A stretch of DNA of 52,705 nt. Origin: Salinivirgaceae bacterium. GTDB taxonomy: Bacteria; Bacteroidota; Bacteroidia; Bacteroidales; SZUA-534. Shown one piece after another: positions 26,454 through 36,547 of this stretch. The stretch's first letter is position 1, and each line of letters begins with the position of its first letter. The DNA lies in NCBI GenBank assembly GCA_016342715.1, contig JAEINW010000012.1, forward strand, positions 1 through 52,705, given 5' to 3'. Under the pieces are notes generated by a model. The model made no database searches. It was given only the letters and a program-made list of their open reading frames with translations, and was not told the origin of the DNA. Made by a program: the position numbers and the translations under genes.

Positions 26454-27053
26454 TTAAAATTTTACTTCAGGGGCTTTTTCTGAGCCTTCCATAGCTTTAA
26501 AATATTCTCTCTTTTCAAAACCAAACATGTTCGCATAAATGTTTTTCGGAAACTGTCGAATAAAAGCATTATATGATTTTACCGATTCGTTGAAATTTCT
26601 TCGTTCAACGGAAATTCTGTTTTCCGTTCCTTCAAGCTGAGCTTGTAAATCTCTAAAATTTTCATTGGCTTTTAAATCGGGATATCTTTCAACAACTACC
26701 ATTAATTTTGATAATGCCGAACTTAACCCGTCTTGAGCTGCTTGGAATTGCTGAATGGAGTTGGCATTTAATTTTGAAGCGTCGATTGTGGTGCTTGTTG
26801 CCTTTGCTCGTGCTTCAATTACGCCTTCTAAAGTTTCTTTTTCATGCTTAGCATATCCTTTTACTGTATTCACCAAGTTCGGAATTAAATCGGCTCTGCG
26901 CTGGTAAACATTTTCAACTTGACTCCAGTTTCCTGAAACGGTTTCGTCCATTATTACCATTGAATTATAGTTGCGTTTAAAGCTAGAAAATATAATGATC
27001 ACAAATAGGATAATAATTCCAATGATCAACAGCGTTTTTTGTTTCTTATTCAT
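26454..27053 (-). CDS. lemA: LemA family protein
   Basis: A 199-residue membrane-anchored protein: one N-terminal helix (LLIIGIIILFVIIIFSSF, residues 8-25), then a long helical domain with the family hallmarks WSQVENVYQRRADLIPNLVN and TVKGYAKHEKETLEGVIEAR, and RNFNESVKSYNAFIRQFP and GFEKREYF at the end. LemA is found with TPM proteins in many phyla; its role in the envelope is unclear. It is the first gene of the three-gene minus-strand unit. Confidence 0.95.
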   Translation of the reverse strand: MNKKQKTLLIIGIIILFVIIIFSSFKRNYNSMVIMDETVSGNWSQVENVYQRRADLIPNLVNTVKGYAKHEKETLEGVIEARAKATSTTIDASKLNANSIQQFQAAQDGLSSALSKLMVVVERYPDLKANENFRDLQAQLEGTENRISVERRNFNESVKSYNAFIRQFPKNIYANMFGFEKREYFKAMEGSEKAPEVKF

Positions 27054-27119
27054 AGTTTTTATTTTTTATTCAGTTAACAGACGAACTACCTATCAAAATT
27101 GATACAAATTACTTAAAAA

Positions 27120-27150
27120 AACAAAAGACCGCCAAGATGGCAGCCTTTTG
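27120..27150 (-). terminator. Terminator of the peptide transporter gene
   Basis: On the minus strand GGCTGCC and GGCGGTC (27127-27145) pair with G-U pairs around ATCTT and run into TTTTGTTTTTTT. It ends the POT transporter transcript, 22 nt after its stop. Confidence 0.7.
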
Positions 27151-27171
27151 AAATATAATGTATCTAATTAT

Positions 27172-28962
27172 TTAGTCAGTTGCTTTTTCAAGCCTTTTCA
27201 TTATTGAGAATATAAAAGTTGCAGAGATTACACAACAGATTATGAAAATTGACCATATCTGCCAAATTTCAATTTTATCCCACATAAAACTACCAACAAA
27301 AAGAAGCTTGTTTCCAACAGCGGTTGCTAATAACCAACCACCTTGCATAATACCCTGAAATCTTCTTGGTGATACTTTTGAAACAAAAGAAATACCCATA
27401 GGACTTAAGAATAATTCGGCAAAAGTAAGAACAAGGTAGGTGTTGATTAACCAATATGGAGATGCACGATCTGGTGATGGAGCTCCGCCTAAATCAGCTG
27501 GAGAAATAAGAGATAACGAACCCCAAACCATTATCATGAACCCGACAGCAGCTAATATCATACCTATACCAATTTTCTTTGGTGTAGATGGCTCCATCTT
27601 CCTACTTCTAAGCCAAGCAAATAGACCCAAAATTAGTGGAGTTAAAACCACAATAAATATGGGATTAAAGGATTGGAATATTTCAGGTTCAATTGGATTG
27701 CTTTTCGGTACATTGGTATATCTAAAAATAGCGGCAGAAATTGCTACTAAAGCAACAATTCCACTAATTGTTTTTGTTTTCTTCGAAGCATCTTTTCCAA
27801 GGAAGGTTGATATGCTAATTATAGTTCCTAGAACTGCAATCATTCCCCAGAAATCAAAAAACAGATAGGTAAATGCTCCAACTGATTTTGCTGTATAATC
27901 TCGTGCAAAGAATGAAAGAGTTAATCCGTTTTGATGAAATGACATCCAAAAGAAAATAACAACTCCAAAAACCAACAGCAAGGAAGTTACTTTTGGTTTT
28001 TCTTCTTTTGTTGATGATAATGATATCCACGATACAAAACCAGCAAATAAACCAATTGCTAATCCCGAATACAGGTCTTTTACAAAGTAAATTCCAAGTG
28101 CAATTGCAGCACCAATTGCTAGAGATATAACAAGGTGCATTGGATTGCTAGGAGCTTGTACTGTTGCGTTTTCTTTTTCTTCTAAAGCTTCTTTAGATTG
28201 AGATCCATTAGGAAGCATTTTTTGGAAGAATACATAAACTAATAATGAAATAACCATTGAGAAAGCCGCAACACCAAAAGCATAATTGTATCCTGTTGAG
28301 AAAACCTGTAAATAATCGATCGCAAAACTTGATAGGTTTGCTACTTCTGTTCCTGTTACTTTATTTGCAAGTTCTTGAAGAGTAGCTGTATTTGTAATGG
28401 TATTGTCAAGCAATTGATGACACAATGCAGGAAGATCTGCATCGTAAGTGTACCCTTTTGTACCTAAAAGCCAGTTGCGTATGCCATTCGCAGCATGAGG
28501 TGCAACCAAAGCTCCCATATTAATACCCATGTAAAAAATACTAAAGGCTGAATCTCGTAATTTGTCATATTTAGGGTCATCGTATAATTGACCAACAATG
28601 GCCTGTAGATTACCTTTAAAAAGACCATTTCCTAAAGCAATAATATAAAGTGCAACAAGAGTAATTGTTAGGTTTAAACCCGGTGTGGCCATTAGTATAT
28701 ATCCACCTAACATGATTAGAATTCCAACAAAAATTACAGCTTTATATTTTTTTGTTTTATCAGCAAGTATTCCTCCAACAAGCGCTAATGCATAAATTGC
28801 AAAATAGAAATTACTATAATGTCCTCCAGCTTCATCAGCAGTTAAACCGAATTTAGCTTGAAGGAAAAAAACTAAACAAGCCATCATAGTGTAAAAGCCG
28901 AAACGCTCTCCCATATTAGCAAAAAAGGCTACATAAAGTCCTTTTGGATGTCCTTTAAACAT
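27172..28962 (-). CDS. POT/PTR2-type proton-dependent oligopeptide transporter
   Basis: A 596-residue inner-membrane protein with 12-14 hydrophobic segments. The N-terminal signature NMGERFGFYTMMACLVFFLQ carries the E-x-x-E/R-F motif of the family (ERFGFY), and FYMGINMGALVAP around residues 145-157 is the second POT signature; the C-terminal half has SPMGISFVSKVSPRRFQGIMQG. It should import di- and tripeptides with protons. A Lys/Glu-rich cytoplasmic loop lies near residue 260. It is monocistronic with a clear promoter and terminator. Confidence 0.94.
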   Translation of the reverse strand: MFKGHPKGLYVAFFANMGERFGFYTMMACLVFFLQAKFGLTADEAGGHYSNFYFAIYALALVGGILADKTKKYKAVIFVGILIMLGGYILMATPGLNLTITLVALYIIALGNGLFKGNLQAIVGQLYDDPKYDKLRDSAFSIFYMGINMGALVAPHAANGIRNWLLGTKGYTYDADLPALCHQLLDNTITNTATLQELANKVTGTEVANLSSFAIDYLQVFSTGYNYAFGVAAFSMVISLLVYVFFQKMLPNGSQSKEALEEKENATVQAPSNPMHLVISLAIGAAIALGIYFVKDLYSGLAIGLFAGFVSWISLSSTKEEKPKVTSLLLVFGVVIFFWMSFHQNGLTLSFFARDYTAKSVGAFTYLFFDFWGMIAVLGTIISISTFLGKDASKKTKTISGIVALVAISAAIFRYTNVPKSNPIEPEIFQSFNPIFIVVLTPLILGLFAWLRSRKMEPSTPKKIGIGMILAAVGFMIMVWGSLSLISPADLGGAPSPDRASPYWLINTYLVLTFAELFLSPMGISFVSKVSPRRFQGIMQGGWLLATAVGNKLLFVGSFMWDKIEIWQIWSIFIICCVISATFIFSIMKRLEKATD

Positions 28963-29007
28963 AATTGTATAAGTTTTAATTAATATTCATTTTTTATTGA
29001 CAATTGG

Positions 29008-29015
29008 CAAATATA
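29008..29015 (-). promoter_or_regulatory. Promoter -7 box for the POT gene
   Basis: Minus-strand TATATTTG, 46 nt before the start, with a TTG at 29035-29037 as -33 element at 19-nt spacing: a good Bacteroidota promoter. Confidence 0.65.
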
Positions 29016-29150
29016 AAAATCTTTTCGTTGTGGTCAATTTTTAAAAGTCTTTTGCAGAACATTTTTGTGTATATTATTTCACTCACATATAATTAATAAC
29101 TAATTTTATTAGTTGGTTTTTTTATCAAAAAAACATATATATTTCTTTTT

Positions 29151-30662
29151 ATGAAGATATTAACCCTTAGTCAAATACAAGCAGCTGATGCTTTTACCAT
29201 TAAAAATGAACCCATTGCATCTATCGATTTAATGGAACGGGCATCTACTCAGTTATATAACCACATAAAAAAACATTATTTAGACCATGAAGAATTTGTA
29301 ATTTTTGCCGGATCGGGGAACAATGGCGGAGATGCCTTGGCTTTGGCACGATTGCTATTTGTGGGAGGTTTTAAAAATGTTAGTGTTTTTGTAACTCAAA
29401 TCAGTAATTACTCCCTCGATTGCAAAACGAATTTGGAAAGGCTAAAAAAAATTGAAGAGATACACTTGTATTTTATTAATGAGAATGATGTATTTCCGCA
29501 ATTTGAAAATTATGCTGTTATAATAGATGGTATTTTTGGATCGGGATTAAATAGACCAGTCTTAGGTTACTGGGGTGAACTAATTCATTACATAAATAAT
29601 CATTCATCAGAAATTGTTTCCATCGATATTCCTTCAGGCTTATTTGGAGAAAATAATGCCGATAATAAGGGTGCTATTATTCAGGCTAATATTACGCTTA
29701 CCTTTCAATTTCCCAAACTCAGTTTTTTCTTTGCTGAAAATTATTCATTTGTTGGAGAATGGCAAGTTTTGGATATTGGTTTGCATCAAGACTTTATTGA
29801 TGATGCTGAAACGGAATGGAATTTCTTGCAAAAAGATGTGCTTTCTAGCGCATTGCACTCTCGAAAAAAGTTTGCGCACAAGGGTAATTTTGGTCATGCC
29901 TTTTTAATTGCCGGAAGTTATCAAATGATGGGAGCAGCCGTATTGGCATCAAAAGCATGCATGCGCTCAGGCGTAGGATTGTTAACTACTCATGTTCCAC
30001 AATCGGGATATGAAATTATGCAAACAGCAGTTCCCGAAGCAATGCTATGTATTGATGAAACAGAATTGATTTACTGCGATACAAATAAACTACAAAAATA
30101 TAGCTCAATTGGAATTGGTCCGGGTATTGGTAAAAAGAAATCGATGCAACATGCTTTTTTGCGAGTTCTTGAAAATACGCAAAAATCAATGGTTGTTGAT
30201 GCGGACGCATTAAACATTCTTTCGGAGAATAAAGAATGGATAGCTATGTTGCCGGATAATTCTATATTAACTCCACACCCCGGAGAGTTCGATCGATTGA
30301 CAAAAAAACATCATTCAGCATACGAGCGACTTTTAACACAGCAACAATTCTCAAAAGAGCATAATATTATTGTAGTTTTAAAAGGGGCTTATACTTCTGT
30401 CAGTAACGCTGATGGAAAAGTTTGGTTTAACTCAACTGGTAATCCAGGCATGGCAACTGCCGGAAGTGGCGATGTATTGACCGGAATTATTTTATCTTTG
30501 TTGGCGCAGGGTTATATGGCTATTGATTCGGCTAAATTAGGCGTTTTTATACACGGATTAGCTGGAGATTATGCCGAAAAGGAAAAGGGGCAGGAAGCTT
30601 TAATTGCATCTGATATAATTAATAACCTTGGTGTTGCGTTTAAAGAACTTAAAGAACATTAA
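29151..30662 (+). CDS. nnr: Bifunctional NAD(P)H-hydrate epimerase/dehydratase
   Basis: A 503-residue fusion. The N-terminal YjeF_N epimerase (about 1-210) has FAGSGNNGGDALALARLL, IIDGIFGSGLNRP and IVSIDIPSGL. The C-terminal ADP-dependent dehydratase (about 220-500) has the kinase-like folds KGNFGHAFLIAGSYQMMGAA, VVDADALNIL, LTPHPGEFDRL and the catalytic NPGMATAGSGDVLTGIILSL. Together they repair damaged NADHX and NADPHX. Length is typical for the fused form. It starts directly upstream of, and 12 nt from, the DUF4831 gene, so the two are probably cotranscribed. Confidence 0.96.
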   Translation: MKILTLSQIQAADAFTIKNEPIASIDLMERASTQLYNHIKKHYLDHEEFVIFAGSGNNGGDALALARLLFVGGFKNVSVFVTQISNYSLDCKTNLERLKKIEEIHLYFINENDVFPQFENYAVIIDGIFGSGLNRPVLGYWGELIHYINNHSSEIVSIDIPSGLFGENNADNKGAIIQANITLTFQFPKLSFFFAENYSFVGEWQVLDIGLHQDFIDDAETEWNFLQKDVLSSALHSRKKFAHKGNFGHAFLIAGSYQMMGAAVLASKACMRSGVGLLTTHVPQSGYEIMQTAVPEAMLCIDETELIYCDTNKLQKYSSIGIGPGIGKKKSMQHAFLRVLENTQKSMVVDADALNILSENKEWIAMLPDNSILTPHPGEFDRLTKKHHSAYERLLTQQQFSKEHNIIVVLKGAYTSVSNADGKVWFNSTGNPGMATAGSGDVLTGIILSLLAQGYMAIDSAKLGVFIHGLAGDYAEKEKGQEALIASDIINNLGVAFKELKEH

Positions 30663-30674
30663 TTTTAAAAAAAC

Positions 30675-31904
30675 ATGAAGAAGATTTATATTAGTATTAT
30701 TATATTAATTGCCTGTATTACAGTATACGCTCAAAAAGATTTCCATACAAATATTGATGTGCGCAGAGCTTCGGTCAAACAGGTTATCGATGGATACCAA
30801 TTGTATTATTCGCTTCCGAAAAATATTATTAGAATTGAACTAACTATAAAAAAGACCAATCAAATAGCAGGACCCTATGCAAAATATGCCTCCAAATATT
30901 TGAATATTTCTGAAGGATACATTCCGATGGATAATGAATTTTATGAAATAAATAACATTGAATTCCAAAGATATAGCAAACCCGATTCGAATCAGGTTTT
31001 TGTAATAACAGCCAAAGGACTTGGAAATTTGCCAGGTATTCAGCTGAATGAAGACGGTGTAATTTTAGGTTGCAATGTGGGGCAACCATTGACCGGGTAC
31101 GATACTAAAACCTGCCAAATGCAAACACCACCCGTAGGTGAAAGCGAATATTTTTTTACCGATTTTGGAATAAAACCCTTTCTAAAGGAAAAGACGGAAA
31201 AGGGTTTTAGAATGGTTCAGACAGATTCAATCTCTGTTAAAGTACCCTATTCAAAAGAATCATGGATTGAAAAAACCGATGAAGAAATTGCTGAAGAAAT
31301 TGCCAATTTAATAGTTAAGATAAAAAAACGTAAGTTGAAATTATTGCTGGGAGATAAAGGTGAGGTGAATGCCTTGGACGGCTTAGCCATGGAGGTGTCA
31401 ATGGCTGAACTTGAAAAAATAGAAAATGATTACTTGAGCTTATTTACAGGCATAACTCAAACGAGCGAACAGAAATTTTATTTCGATTACGATCCAGACA
31501 TTGATATTGAAGCAGAACAGCAAATTGTTGTGTGGTTTTCACCTTCCAACGGATTATCGATACGGAAACCTGAAATACGCAAAAAAGATTTTAATCCCAT
31601 AGTTGTAAAATCAAATGTAATTGGAAAAGTTTCCTCTCCAAAAATAGAAATGATGAACACTTCAGAGAAAACTCCCGTACCCATTAAATATGGCTTATAT
31701 TACCGGATTCCTGGAAGAATAAACATGAGCATTGAATATGATAATAACATATTGGCAAAAAAACAAATGGAGGTGACACAAAAGGGTTTGGTTGTTCCCA
31801 TGCCGGTTTCTTACTTAAATGCTGGATTTTCCATACAGTTTTATCCTGAAACAGGAGGTATTAAAAGTATACATGAAACTGCTTTTATTAAGAAAAATAA
31901 TTAA
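30675..31904 (+). CDS. DUF4831 family exported protein
   Basis: A 409-residue protein with signal peptide (IYISIIILIACITVYAQ). The Bacteroidota family DUF4831 is recognised from YQLYYSLPKNIIRIELTIKK near residue 41-60, GPYAKYASKYLNISEG near 67-82, and the late block LDGLAMEVSMAELEKIENDYLSLFTG (in parts). It is probably periplasmic or outer-membrane associated; function unknown. It follows nnr by 12 nt, an order I have no functional explanation for. Confidence 0.85.
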   Translation: MKKIYISIIILIACITVYAQKDFHTNIDVRRASVKQVIDGYQLYYSLPKNIIRIELTIKKTNQIAGPYAKYASKYLNISEGYIPMDNEFYEINNIEFQRYSKPDSNQVFVITAKGLGNLPGIQLNEDGVILGCNVGQPLTGYDTKTCQMQTPPVGESEYFFTDFGIKPFLKEKTEKGFRMVQTDSISVKVPYSKESWIEKTDEEIAEEIANLIVKIKKRKLKLLLGDKGEVNALDGLAMEVSMAELEKIENDYLSLFTGITQTSEQKFYFDYDPDIDIEAEQQIVVWFSPSNGLSIRKPEIRKKDFNPIVVKSNVIGKVSSPKIEMMNTSEKTPVPIKYGLYYRIPGRINMSIEYDNNILAKKQMEVTQKGLVVPMPVSYLNAGFSIQFYPETGGIKSIHETAFIKKNN

Positions 31905-32324
31905 TTTAGATTTAATCTAAATATTTTCATGTGGAGTATAACTGATAGAAATACAATAAATTATAAAAATACACAATAAAATAATTGCACAGTTTAACCC
32001 GATGTATGCAATTTGAATATCATTCGTAATTTATCTTTCGCAGAAAGTTTTATCTTTGCGATGATTCAAAAAAAAGTTTTGATTGAGATTGTTTTTAATT
32101 CAATGAATGGATTGATATAAATTGTTTTCAATTCATTTTTTTAATTTTATATTTGCCTGATTTTAAATTATAAAGAAATTTTTGGATTAGATATTTAAAA
32201 TGTATTTAATAATAACAATATAAATTGATGAAACCTCTTGATGTTATAGTAATTAGGGTCATTTGCTTAAATTATTAATAGTCATAGAAAGTTTTATCCA
32301 TCAATAAAAATTAAATTGTAAACG
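31905..32324. other. 420-bp upstream region of the Etf operon
   Basis: No gene. Two TAnnTTTG boxes are present on the plus strand: TATCTTTG at 32051-32058 and TATATTTG at 32148-32155. The second has a TTG at 32122-32124 as -33 candidate. With a start at about 32162 the etfB leader would be some 160 nt long, enough for control, but I recognise no riboswitch. Confidence 0.5.
32148..32155 (+). promoter_or_regulatory. Candidate -7 box of the etf operon
   Basis: TATATTTG, exact consensus, with a TTG 23 nt upstream; it is the best promoter in the gap before etfB. Confidence 0.5.
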
Positions 32325-33074
32325 ATGAAAATCTTAATTTGTTTAAGTAACGTACCAGACACAACTACAAAAATCAAATTTACGGATGATAATACTAAAT
32401 TTGATGAAACAGGTGTTCAATGGGTTATTAATCCTTGGGATGAACTAGCACTAACAAGAGCTCTTGAGCTAAAAGAAGATGCCGGTGCGAATGTAGAAAA
32501 AGTTACAGTTATAAATGTAGGATTAGCAAACACTGAACCTACCATACGTAAAGCATTGGCTATTGGAGCTGATGATGCGATAAGAGTAAATGCGGAACCG
32601 AAAGATGCATTTTTTGTTGCCTCTCAAATAGCAAATGCTATTAAAGATCAAGGGTTTGATATTATTATAAATGGTATTGAATCAAGTGATTTTAATGGTT
32701 CTGCTGTAGGTGGAATGTTGGCAGAAATGTTGGATCTTCCTTCTGTATCTGCAGTTTCAGCCATGAAAGTTGAAAATGGTGCAATTGTTATCGACCGTGA
32801 AATTGACGGTGGAAAAGAAGTGTTATCTATTGAAACACCTTTTTTAGCAGTGGTTCAAAAAGGAATTGCTTTAGAACCAAGAATTGCAGCCATGCGAGGA
32901 ATTATGATGGCCAGAAAAAAACCTCTAACTATAATTGAAGCAGTTGATGTTCAGGCAATGACTGATTTTGTTGCATATGAAATGCCACAACCTAAACCTC
33001 CATGTAAAATGGTTGATGCTGATAATGTGAAAGACTTAGTTAATCTTTTACATAATGAAGCAAAAGTTATTTAA
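32325..33074 (+). CDS. etfB: Electron transfer flavoprotein subunit beta
   Basis: A 249-residue EtfB/FixA protein: MKILICLSNVPDTTTKIKFT, VQWVINPWDELALTRALELK, then the AMP/FAD-binding region with ADDAIRVNA and IINGIESSDFNGSAVGGMLA, and the closing PRIAAMRGIMMARKKPL. It pairs with EtfA (32 nt downstream) as an FAD-containing electron carrier fed by acyl-CoA dehydrogenases; such a dehydrogenase ends the same gene row. Length and motifs are normal. Confidence 0.97.
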   Translation: MKILICLSNVPDTTTKIKFTDDNTKFDETGVQWVINPWDELALTRALELKEDAGANVEKVTVINVGLANTEPTIRKALAIGADDAIRVNAEPKDAFFVASQIANAIKDQGFDIIINGIESSDFNGSAVGGMLAEMLDLPSVSAVSAMKVENGAIVIDREIDGGKEVLSIETPFLAVVQKGIALEPRIAAMRGIMMARKKPLTIIEAVDVQAMTDFVAYEMPQPKPPCKMVDADNVKDLVNLLHNEAKVI

Positions 33075-33106
33075 TTAATTTATTGGTGAAATAAAAATAT
33101 TAAGAT

Positions 33107-34075
33107 ATGTCAGTATTAGTATTTACAGAAAATTGGGATGGAAAATTCAAAAAATCATCTTTTGAATTAGTATCATATGCCAGCAAAATTGCAGAAATGC
33201 TAAATACATCAACTGTAGCTTTATCAATTGGTAATGTTACCGAAGATGAATTAAAAAATCTTGGAAAACATGGTGCAGATAAAATATTATCGGTAACCGA
33301 TGAAAGATTTAATTATCTTGAAAATCAAGCTTATACTTCAGTTATTGCGCAAGCTGCTGCAAAAGAATCGGCAAGCGTATTGGTTTTTGCGAACAACAAC
33401 ATGGGAAAAGCATTAGCTCCAAGAGTAGCTGTTAAAATGAATGCAGGATTAGGTGCAGGAGTTGATCAATTACCAAAATCAACAGAACCATTTACCATTC
33501 ATAAAAAAGTATATTCGGGTAACGCTTTTGGAAATGTTATTATAAAAACCGATGTTAAAGTTCTTACTCTTATGCAAAATTCTTTTATGATTGTTGAAAA
33601 TCAGAAAGATGGAGCTGTGGAAACTTTTGCACCAGAAGTGAATGAGGCACATTTTAAAACAAAAGTTAAAGATGTAGCTAAGCAAACAGGTCAAATTATT
33701 CTTACCGATGCTGAAATTGTAGTTTCAGGCGGACGTGGAATGAAAGGAGCTGAAAATTGGGGCGCTATTGAAGAATTAGCGGAAGTATTAGGTGCTGCAA
33801 CCGCATGTTCGCGACCAGTTTCTGACGAAGGATGGAGACCTCATAATGAGCATACCGGACAAACTGGAAAAATTATTGCTCCTAATTTATATATTGCGGC
33901 CGGTATTTCCGGAGCCATTCAACACATTGCTGGTGTAAGTGGAACCAAATGTTTGGTTGCAATTAATACCGATAAAGATGCACCAATTTTTGAAGTTGCA
34001 GATTATGGTATTGTTGGAGATGCTTTGAAAGTATTACCAGAACTTGTGGCTGGAATTAAGGAACTCAAATCATAG
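33107..34075 (+). CDS. etfA: Electron transfer flavoprotein subunit alpha
   Basis: A 322-residue EtfA. The C-terminal FAD domain is very clear: VSGGRGMKGAENWGAIEELA, then SRPVSDEGWRPHNEHTGQTG, KIIAPNLYIAAGISGAIQH and NTDKDAPIFEVADYGIVGD. The N-terminal half carries the EtfB-like fold. It forms the heterodimer with EtfB and holds the redox-active FAD. A terminator follows at 34111, so the downstream membrane genes may be on a separate or attenuated transcript. Confidence 0.97.
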   Translation: MSVLVFTENWDGKFKKSSFELVSYASKIAEMLNTSTVALSIGNVTEDELKNLGKHGADKILSVTDERFNYLENQAYTSVIAQAAAKESASVLVFANNNMGKALAPRVAVKMNAGLGAGVDQLPKSTEPFTIHKKVYSGNAFGNVIIKTDVKVLTLMQNSFMIVENQKDGAVETFAPEVNEAHFKTKVKDVAKQTGQIILTDAEIVVSGGRGMKGAENWGAIEELAEVLGAATACSRPVSDEGWRPHNEHTGQTGKIIAPNLYIAAGISGAIQHIAGVSGTKCLVAINTDKDAPIFEVADYGIVGDALKVLPELVAGIKELKS

Positions 34076-34110
34076 TTTTGAACCTATCTATTGAATATAT
34101 TTTAGACAAT

Positions 34111-34145
34111 AAAGACAAAGGGAACTAAGGCCCTTTGTCTTTTGT
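34111..34145 (+). terminator. Terminator after etfA
   Basis: GACAAAGGG (34114-34122) and CCCTTTGTC (34131-34139) form a 9-bp stem with an 8-nt loop followed by TTTTG. The 305-bp gap to the next gene (34076-34380) also has a CCCGAAA ... TTTCGGG pair (about 34325-34361) right before the next ATG, which could affect its translation. Confidence 0.85.
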
Positions 34146-34380
34146 TATTTAAGCCGATTAATTCACGAGATAAAGAATTTGGTTTGTTTAAAGAGTTGAA
34201 TATAATAGATTTGTATTGTGTTTATTTAAATATTATACAGCTTAAATTTGGGCTATCGTTTAAAATAAAAAATGGAGTTCAACTCGCTGTTATTTATGGC
34301 ATAACATTTTCTTAATAATTAAGTCCCGAAACTTTAGCTCATGCGAAGCATAATTTTTCGGGTTAATAAAACTTTTGAAT

Positions 34381-35706
34381 ATGATAAAACAATTAATTTT
34401 CGGCGCTTCTTTATTAATTACTATAGGAGTTCTGACATATACTATTAGAAAATACATAGCTTATTTCAAGTTAACAAAGATGAATTTTCCGATCAGAAAT
34501 ATTGGAAAAAGAATATCAATAATGCTTGAAGTAGCCATCGGACAAACAAAAATTTTCCGTCGCCCTGTACTTGGGTTTTTACATGCACTCGTGTTTTGGG
34601 GATTCTGCGTGATTCTTGTTGGTAGTGTTGAAATGGTAGTTGATGGACTTGCAGGAACAGAGCGGGCTCTGGGAGTTTTGGGTCTTGTTTATAATATTAT
34701 TTTTGGCAGCGGCGATGTATTTGCACTAATAATTGCATTTGCAATCATAATATTTTTAGTACGACGATTGTTCCTGAATGTAAAGAGGTTCAATGGTATT
34801 GAGATGAAGCATAAAAACCATTTGGATGCGAATATTGCACTTTCATTAATTCTTCTTTTAATGATTACCCTTTTGGGGATGAATACATTTTATTTAGAAA
34901 ATGCAAGTCGCTTAGGACATGATATTGTTGGAGTGTATCCTGTCAGTTCTTTCTTTGCAACATTCTTTTCAGGATTGTCTGACGCAAGGGTGTATTTTTT
35001 ACATGAATTCAATTGGTGGGCACATATTTTAATTATATTCTTTTTTGCCAATTATTTGCCTTACTCAAAGCACTTTCACGTGTATTTGTCGGTGCCAAAC
35101 GTTTTTTTAAGTCGCTTGCAACCTTTAGGGTATTTATCGAATATGCCTAACATTACTAAGGAAGTAAAATTAATGTTAGATCCGAATGCTGCAATGCCAG
35201 AAACGGAAGAAGAAGGTATTGAAAAATTTGGAGTTGCTGATATTCAGGATATAAGTTGGAAAAATTATTTTGACTCTTTGGCTTGTACTCAATGCGGCAG
35301 ATGTACTGCTGTTTGTCCTGCAAATATTACCGGTAAAAAACTGTCTCCACGAAAAATTATTATGGATGTAAGAGCTCGTATGAAAGAAGTGGGAGATGAG
35401 CTGGTTAAAAATAAAGATTTTACCGATGGTAAAACAATGCTCCGAGATTACATCTCAGAAGAAGAATTGTGGGCTTGCACAACCTGTAATGCATGTGCTC
35501 AGGAATGTCCAATAAATATAAATCATCCATCAATTATTGTTGATATGCGTAGATATTTAGTGATGGAAGAAGCTGCTGGACCAAGCGAATTAAATGCCAT
35601 GTTTAATAATATTGAAAATAATGGCGCCCCATGGCAATTTAATCAACAAGATAGAATGTTATGGGCAGAAGAAATTTACATGAATAAAAATAATGCCGAT
35701 GCGTAA
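34381..35706 (+). CDS. NarI-like/4Fe-4S membrane oxidoreductase (Etf-quinone electron transfer)
   Basis: About 441 residues. The N-terminal half has some six membrane helices of nitrate reductase gamma type (for example LIFGASLLITIGVLTYTI, LVFWGFCVILVGSVEMVV), likely binding heme b. The C-terminal soluble part has two 4Fe-4S motifs: CTQCGRCTAVCPA and CTTCNACAQECPI. I start at the ATG 34381; a TTG two codons earlier is in frame but less likely. With the CCG protein next door it resembles the membrane Etf-menaquinone oxidoreductase (EtfD/EMO), here split into two genes. It should take electrons from EtfAB to the quinone pool. Confidence 0.85.
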   Translation: MIKQLIFGASLLITIGVLTYTIRKYIAYFKLTKMNFPIRNIGKRISIMLEVAIGQTKIFRRPVLGFLHALVFWGFCVILVGSVEMVVDGLAGTERALGVLGLVYNIIFGSGDVFALIIAFAIIIFLVRRLFLNVKRFNGIEMKHKNHLDANIALSLILLLMITLLGMNTFYLENASRLGHDIVGVYPVSSFFATFFSGLSDARVYFLHEFNWWAHILIIFFFANYLPYSKHFHVYLSVPNVFLSRLQPLGYLSNMPNITKEVKLMLDPNAAMPETEEEGIEKFGVADIQDISWKNYFDSLACTQCGRCTAVCPANITGKKLSPRKIIMDVRARMKEVGDELVKNKDFTDGKTMLRDYISEEELWACTTCNACAQECPININHPSIIVDMRRYLVMEEAAGPSELNAMFNNIENNGAPWQFNQQDRMLWAEEIYMNKNNADA

Positions 35707-35717
35707 CTCATAGTATT

Positions 35718-36518
35718 ATGGAAGAAAATAAAATAAAAATAAATGTTCCCATTATGGCCGATCGCTTTGCTAAAGGCGAAAAACCAGAATATCTGTTTTG
35801 GGTTGGAAGCGCAGGAGCATTCGACGATAGATATAAAAAAGTATCTCAGGCTTTTATAAAAATACTAACATATCTAAATATTGATTATGCAGTTTTAGGT
35901 GTTGAAGAATCATCAAGTGGCGATATTGCCAGAAGAGCAGGGAATGAAATGCTTTTTCAAATGCAAGCCATGACAAATATTGAAATTTTCAATGCTTACG
36001 AAGTTGCGAAAATTATCACTTGCGATCCACATGCATACAATACTTTTAAAAACGAATATCCCGATTTAGATGGAAACTATGAGATTATTCATCATAGCCA
36101 ATTCCTACAAAAACTAATTGAGGATGGCATCTTAAAAATTGACGCAAATCCATTTAAAGGGAAAAAGGTAACTTATCACGATCCATGTTATTTGGGGAGA
36201 GCCAATGGTGAATACGAAGCTCCAAGAATGGTATTGAAAGCATTAGGCCTTAAATTGCTAGAAATGCCAAGAAACAAAAGCTTTGCTTTGTGTTGTGGTG
36301 CTGGAGGCGGACAAATGTTTAAGGAGGCGGAAAAAGGCGATAAAGAAATTTTTATCGAACGAATTGAAGAAGCCTTAACATTGAATCCCGATGTGGTAGC
36401 AACAGCTTGTCCGTATTGCATGGTAATGATGACCGATGGCTTAAAATACAAAGATAAAATAGATGAAATAAAAAATTACGATATTGCGGAGCTTATTGCT
36501 CAGGCTTTGGACTTATAA
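35718..36518 (+). CDS. CCG-domain iron-sulfur protein (HdrB/EtfD-like)
   Basis: A 266-residue soluble protein with the CCG (DUF224/HdrB) cluster motif: TYHDPCYLGRANGEY near residue 152, LCCGAGGGQMFKEAE near 193, and TACPYCMVMMTDG near 232. One CCG repeat is visible plus a degenerate N-terminal half. It starts 11 nt after the NarI-like gene, so both form one complex; in single-chain EtfD proteins these parts are fused. It would bind a noncubane 4Fe-4S cluster. No signal peptide; inner face of the membrane. Confidence 0.87.
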   Translation: MEENKIKINVPIMADRFAKGEKPEYLFWVGSAGAFDDRYKKVSQAFIKILTYLNIDYAVLGVEESSSGDIARRAGNEMLFQMQAMTNIEIFNAYEVAKIITCDPHAYNTFKNEYPDLDGNYEIIHHSQFLQKLIEDGILKIDANPFKGKKVTYHDPCYLGRANGEYEAPRMVLKALGLKLLEMPRNKSFALCCGAGGGQMFKEAEKGDKEIFIERIEEALTLNPDVVATACPYCMVMMTDGLKYKDKIDEIKNYDIAELIAQALDL

Positions 36519-36547
36519 AAAAGTAAATAACTCAAAAAATATAGATA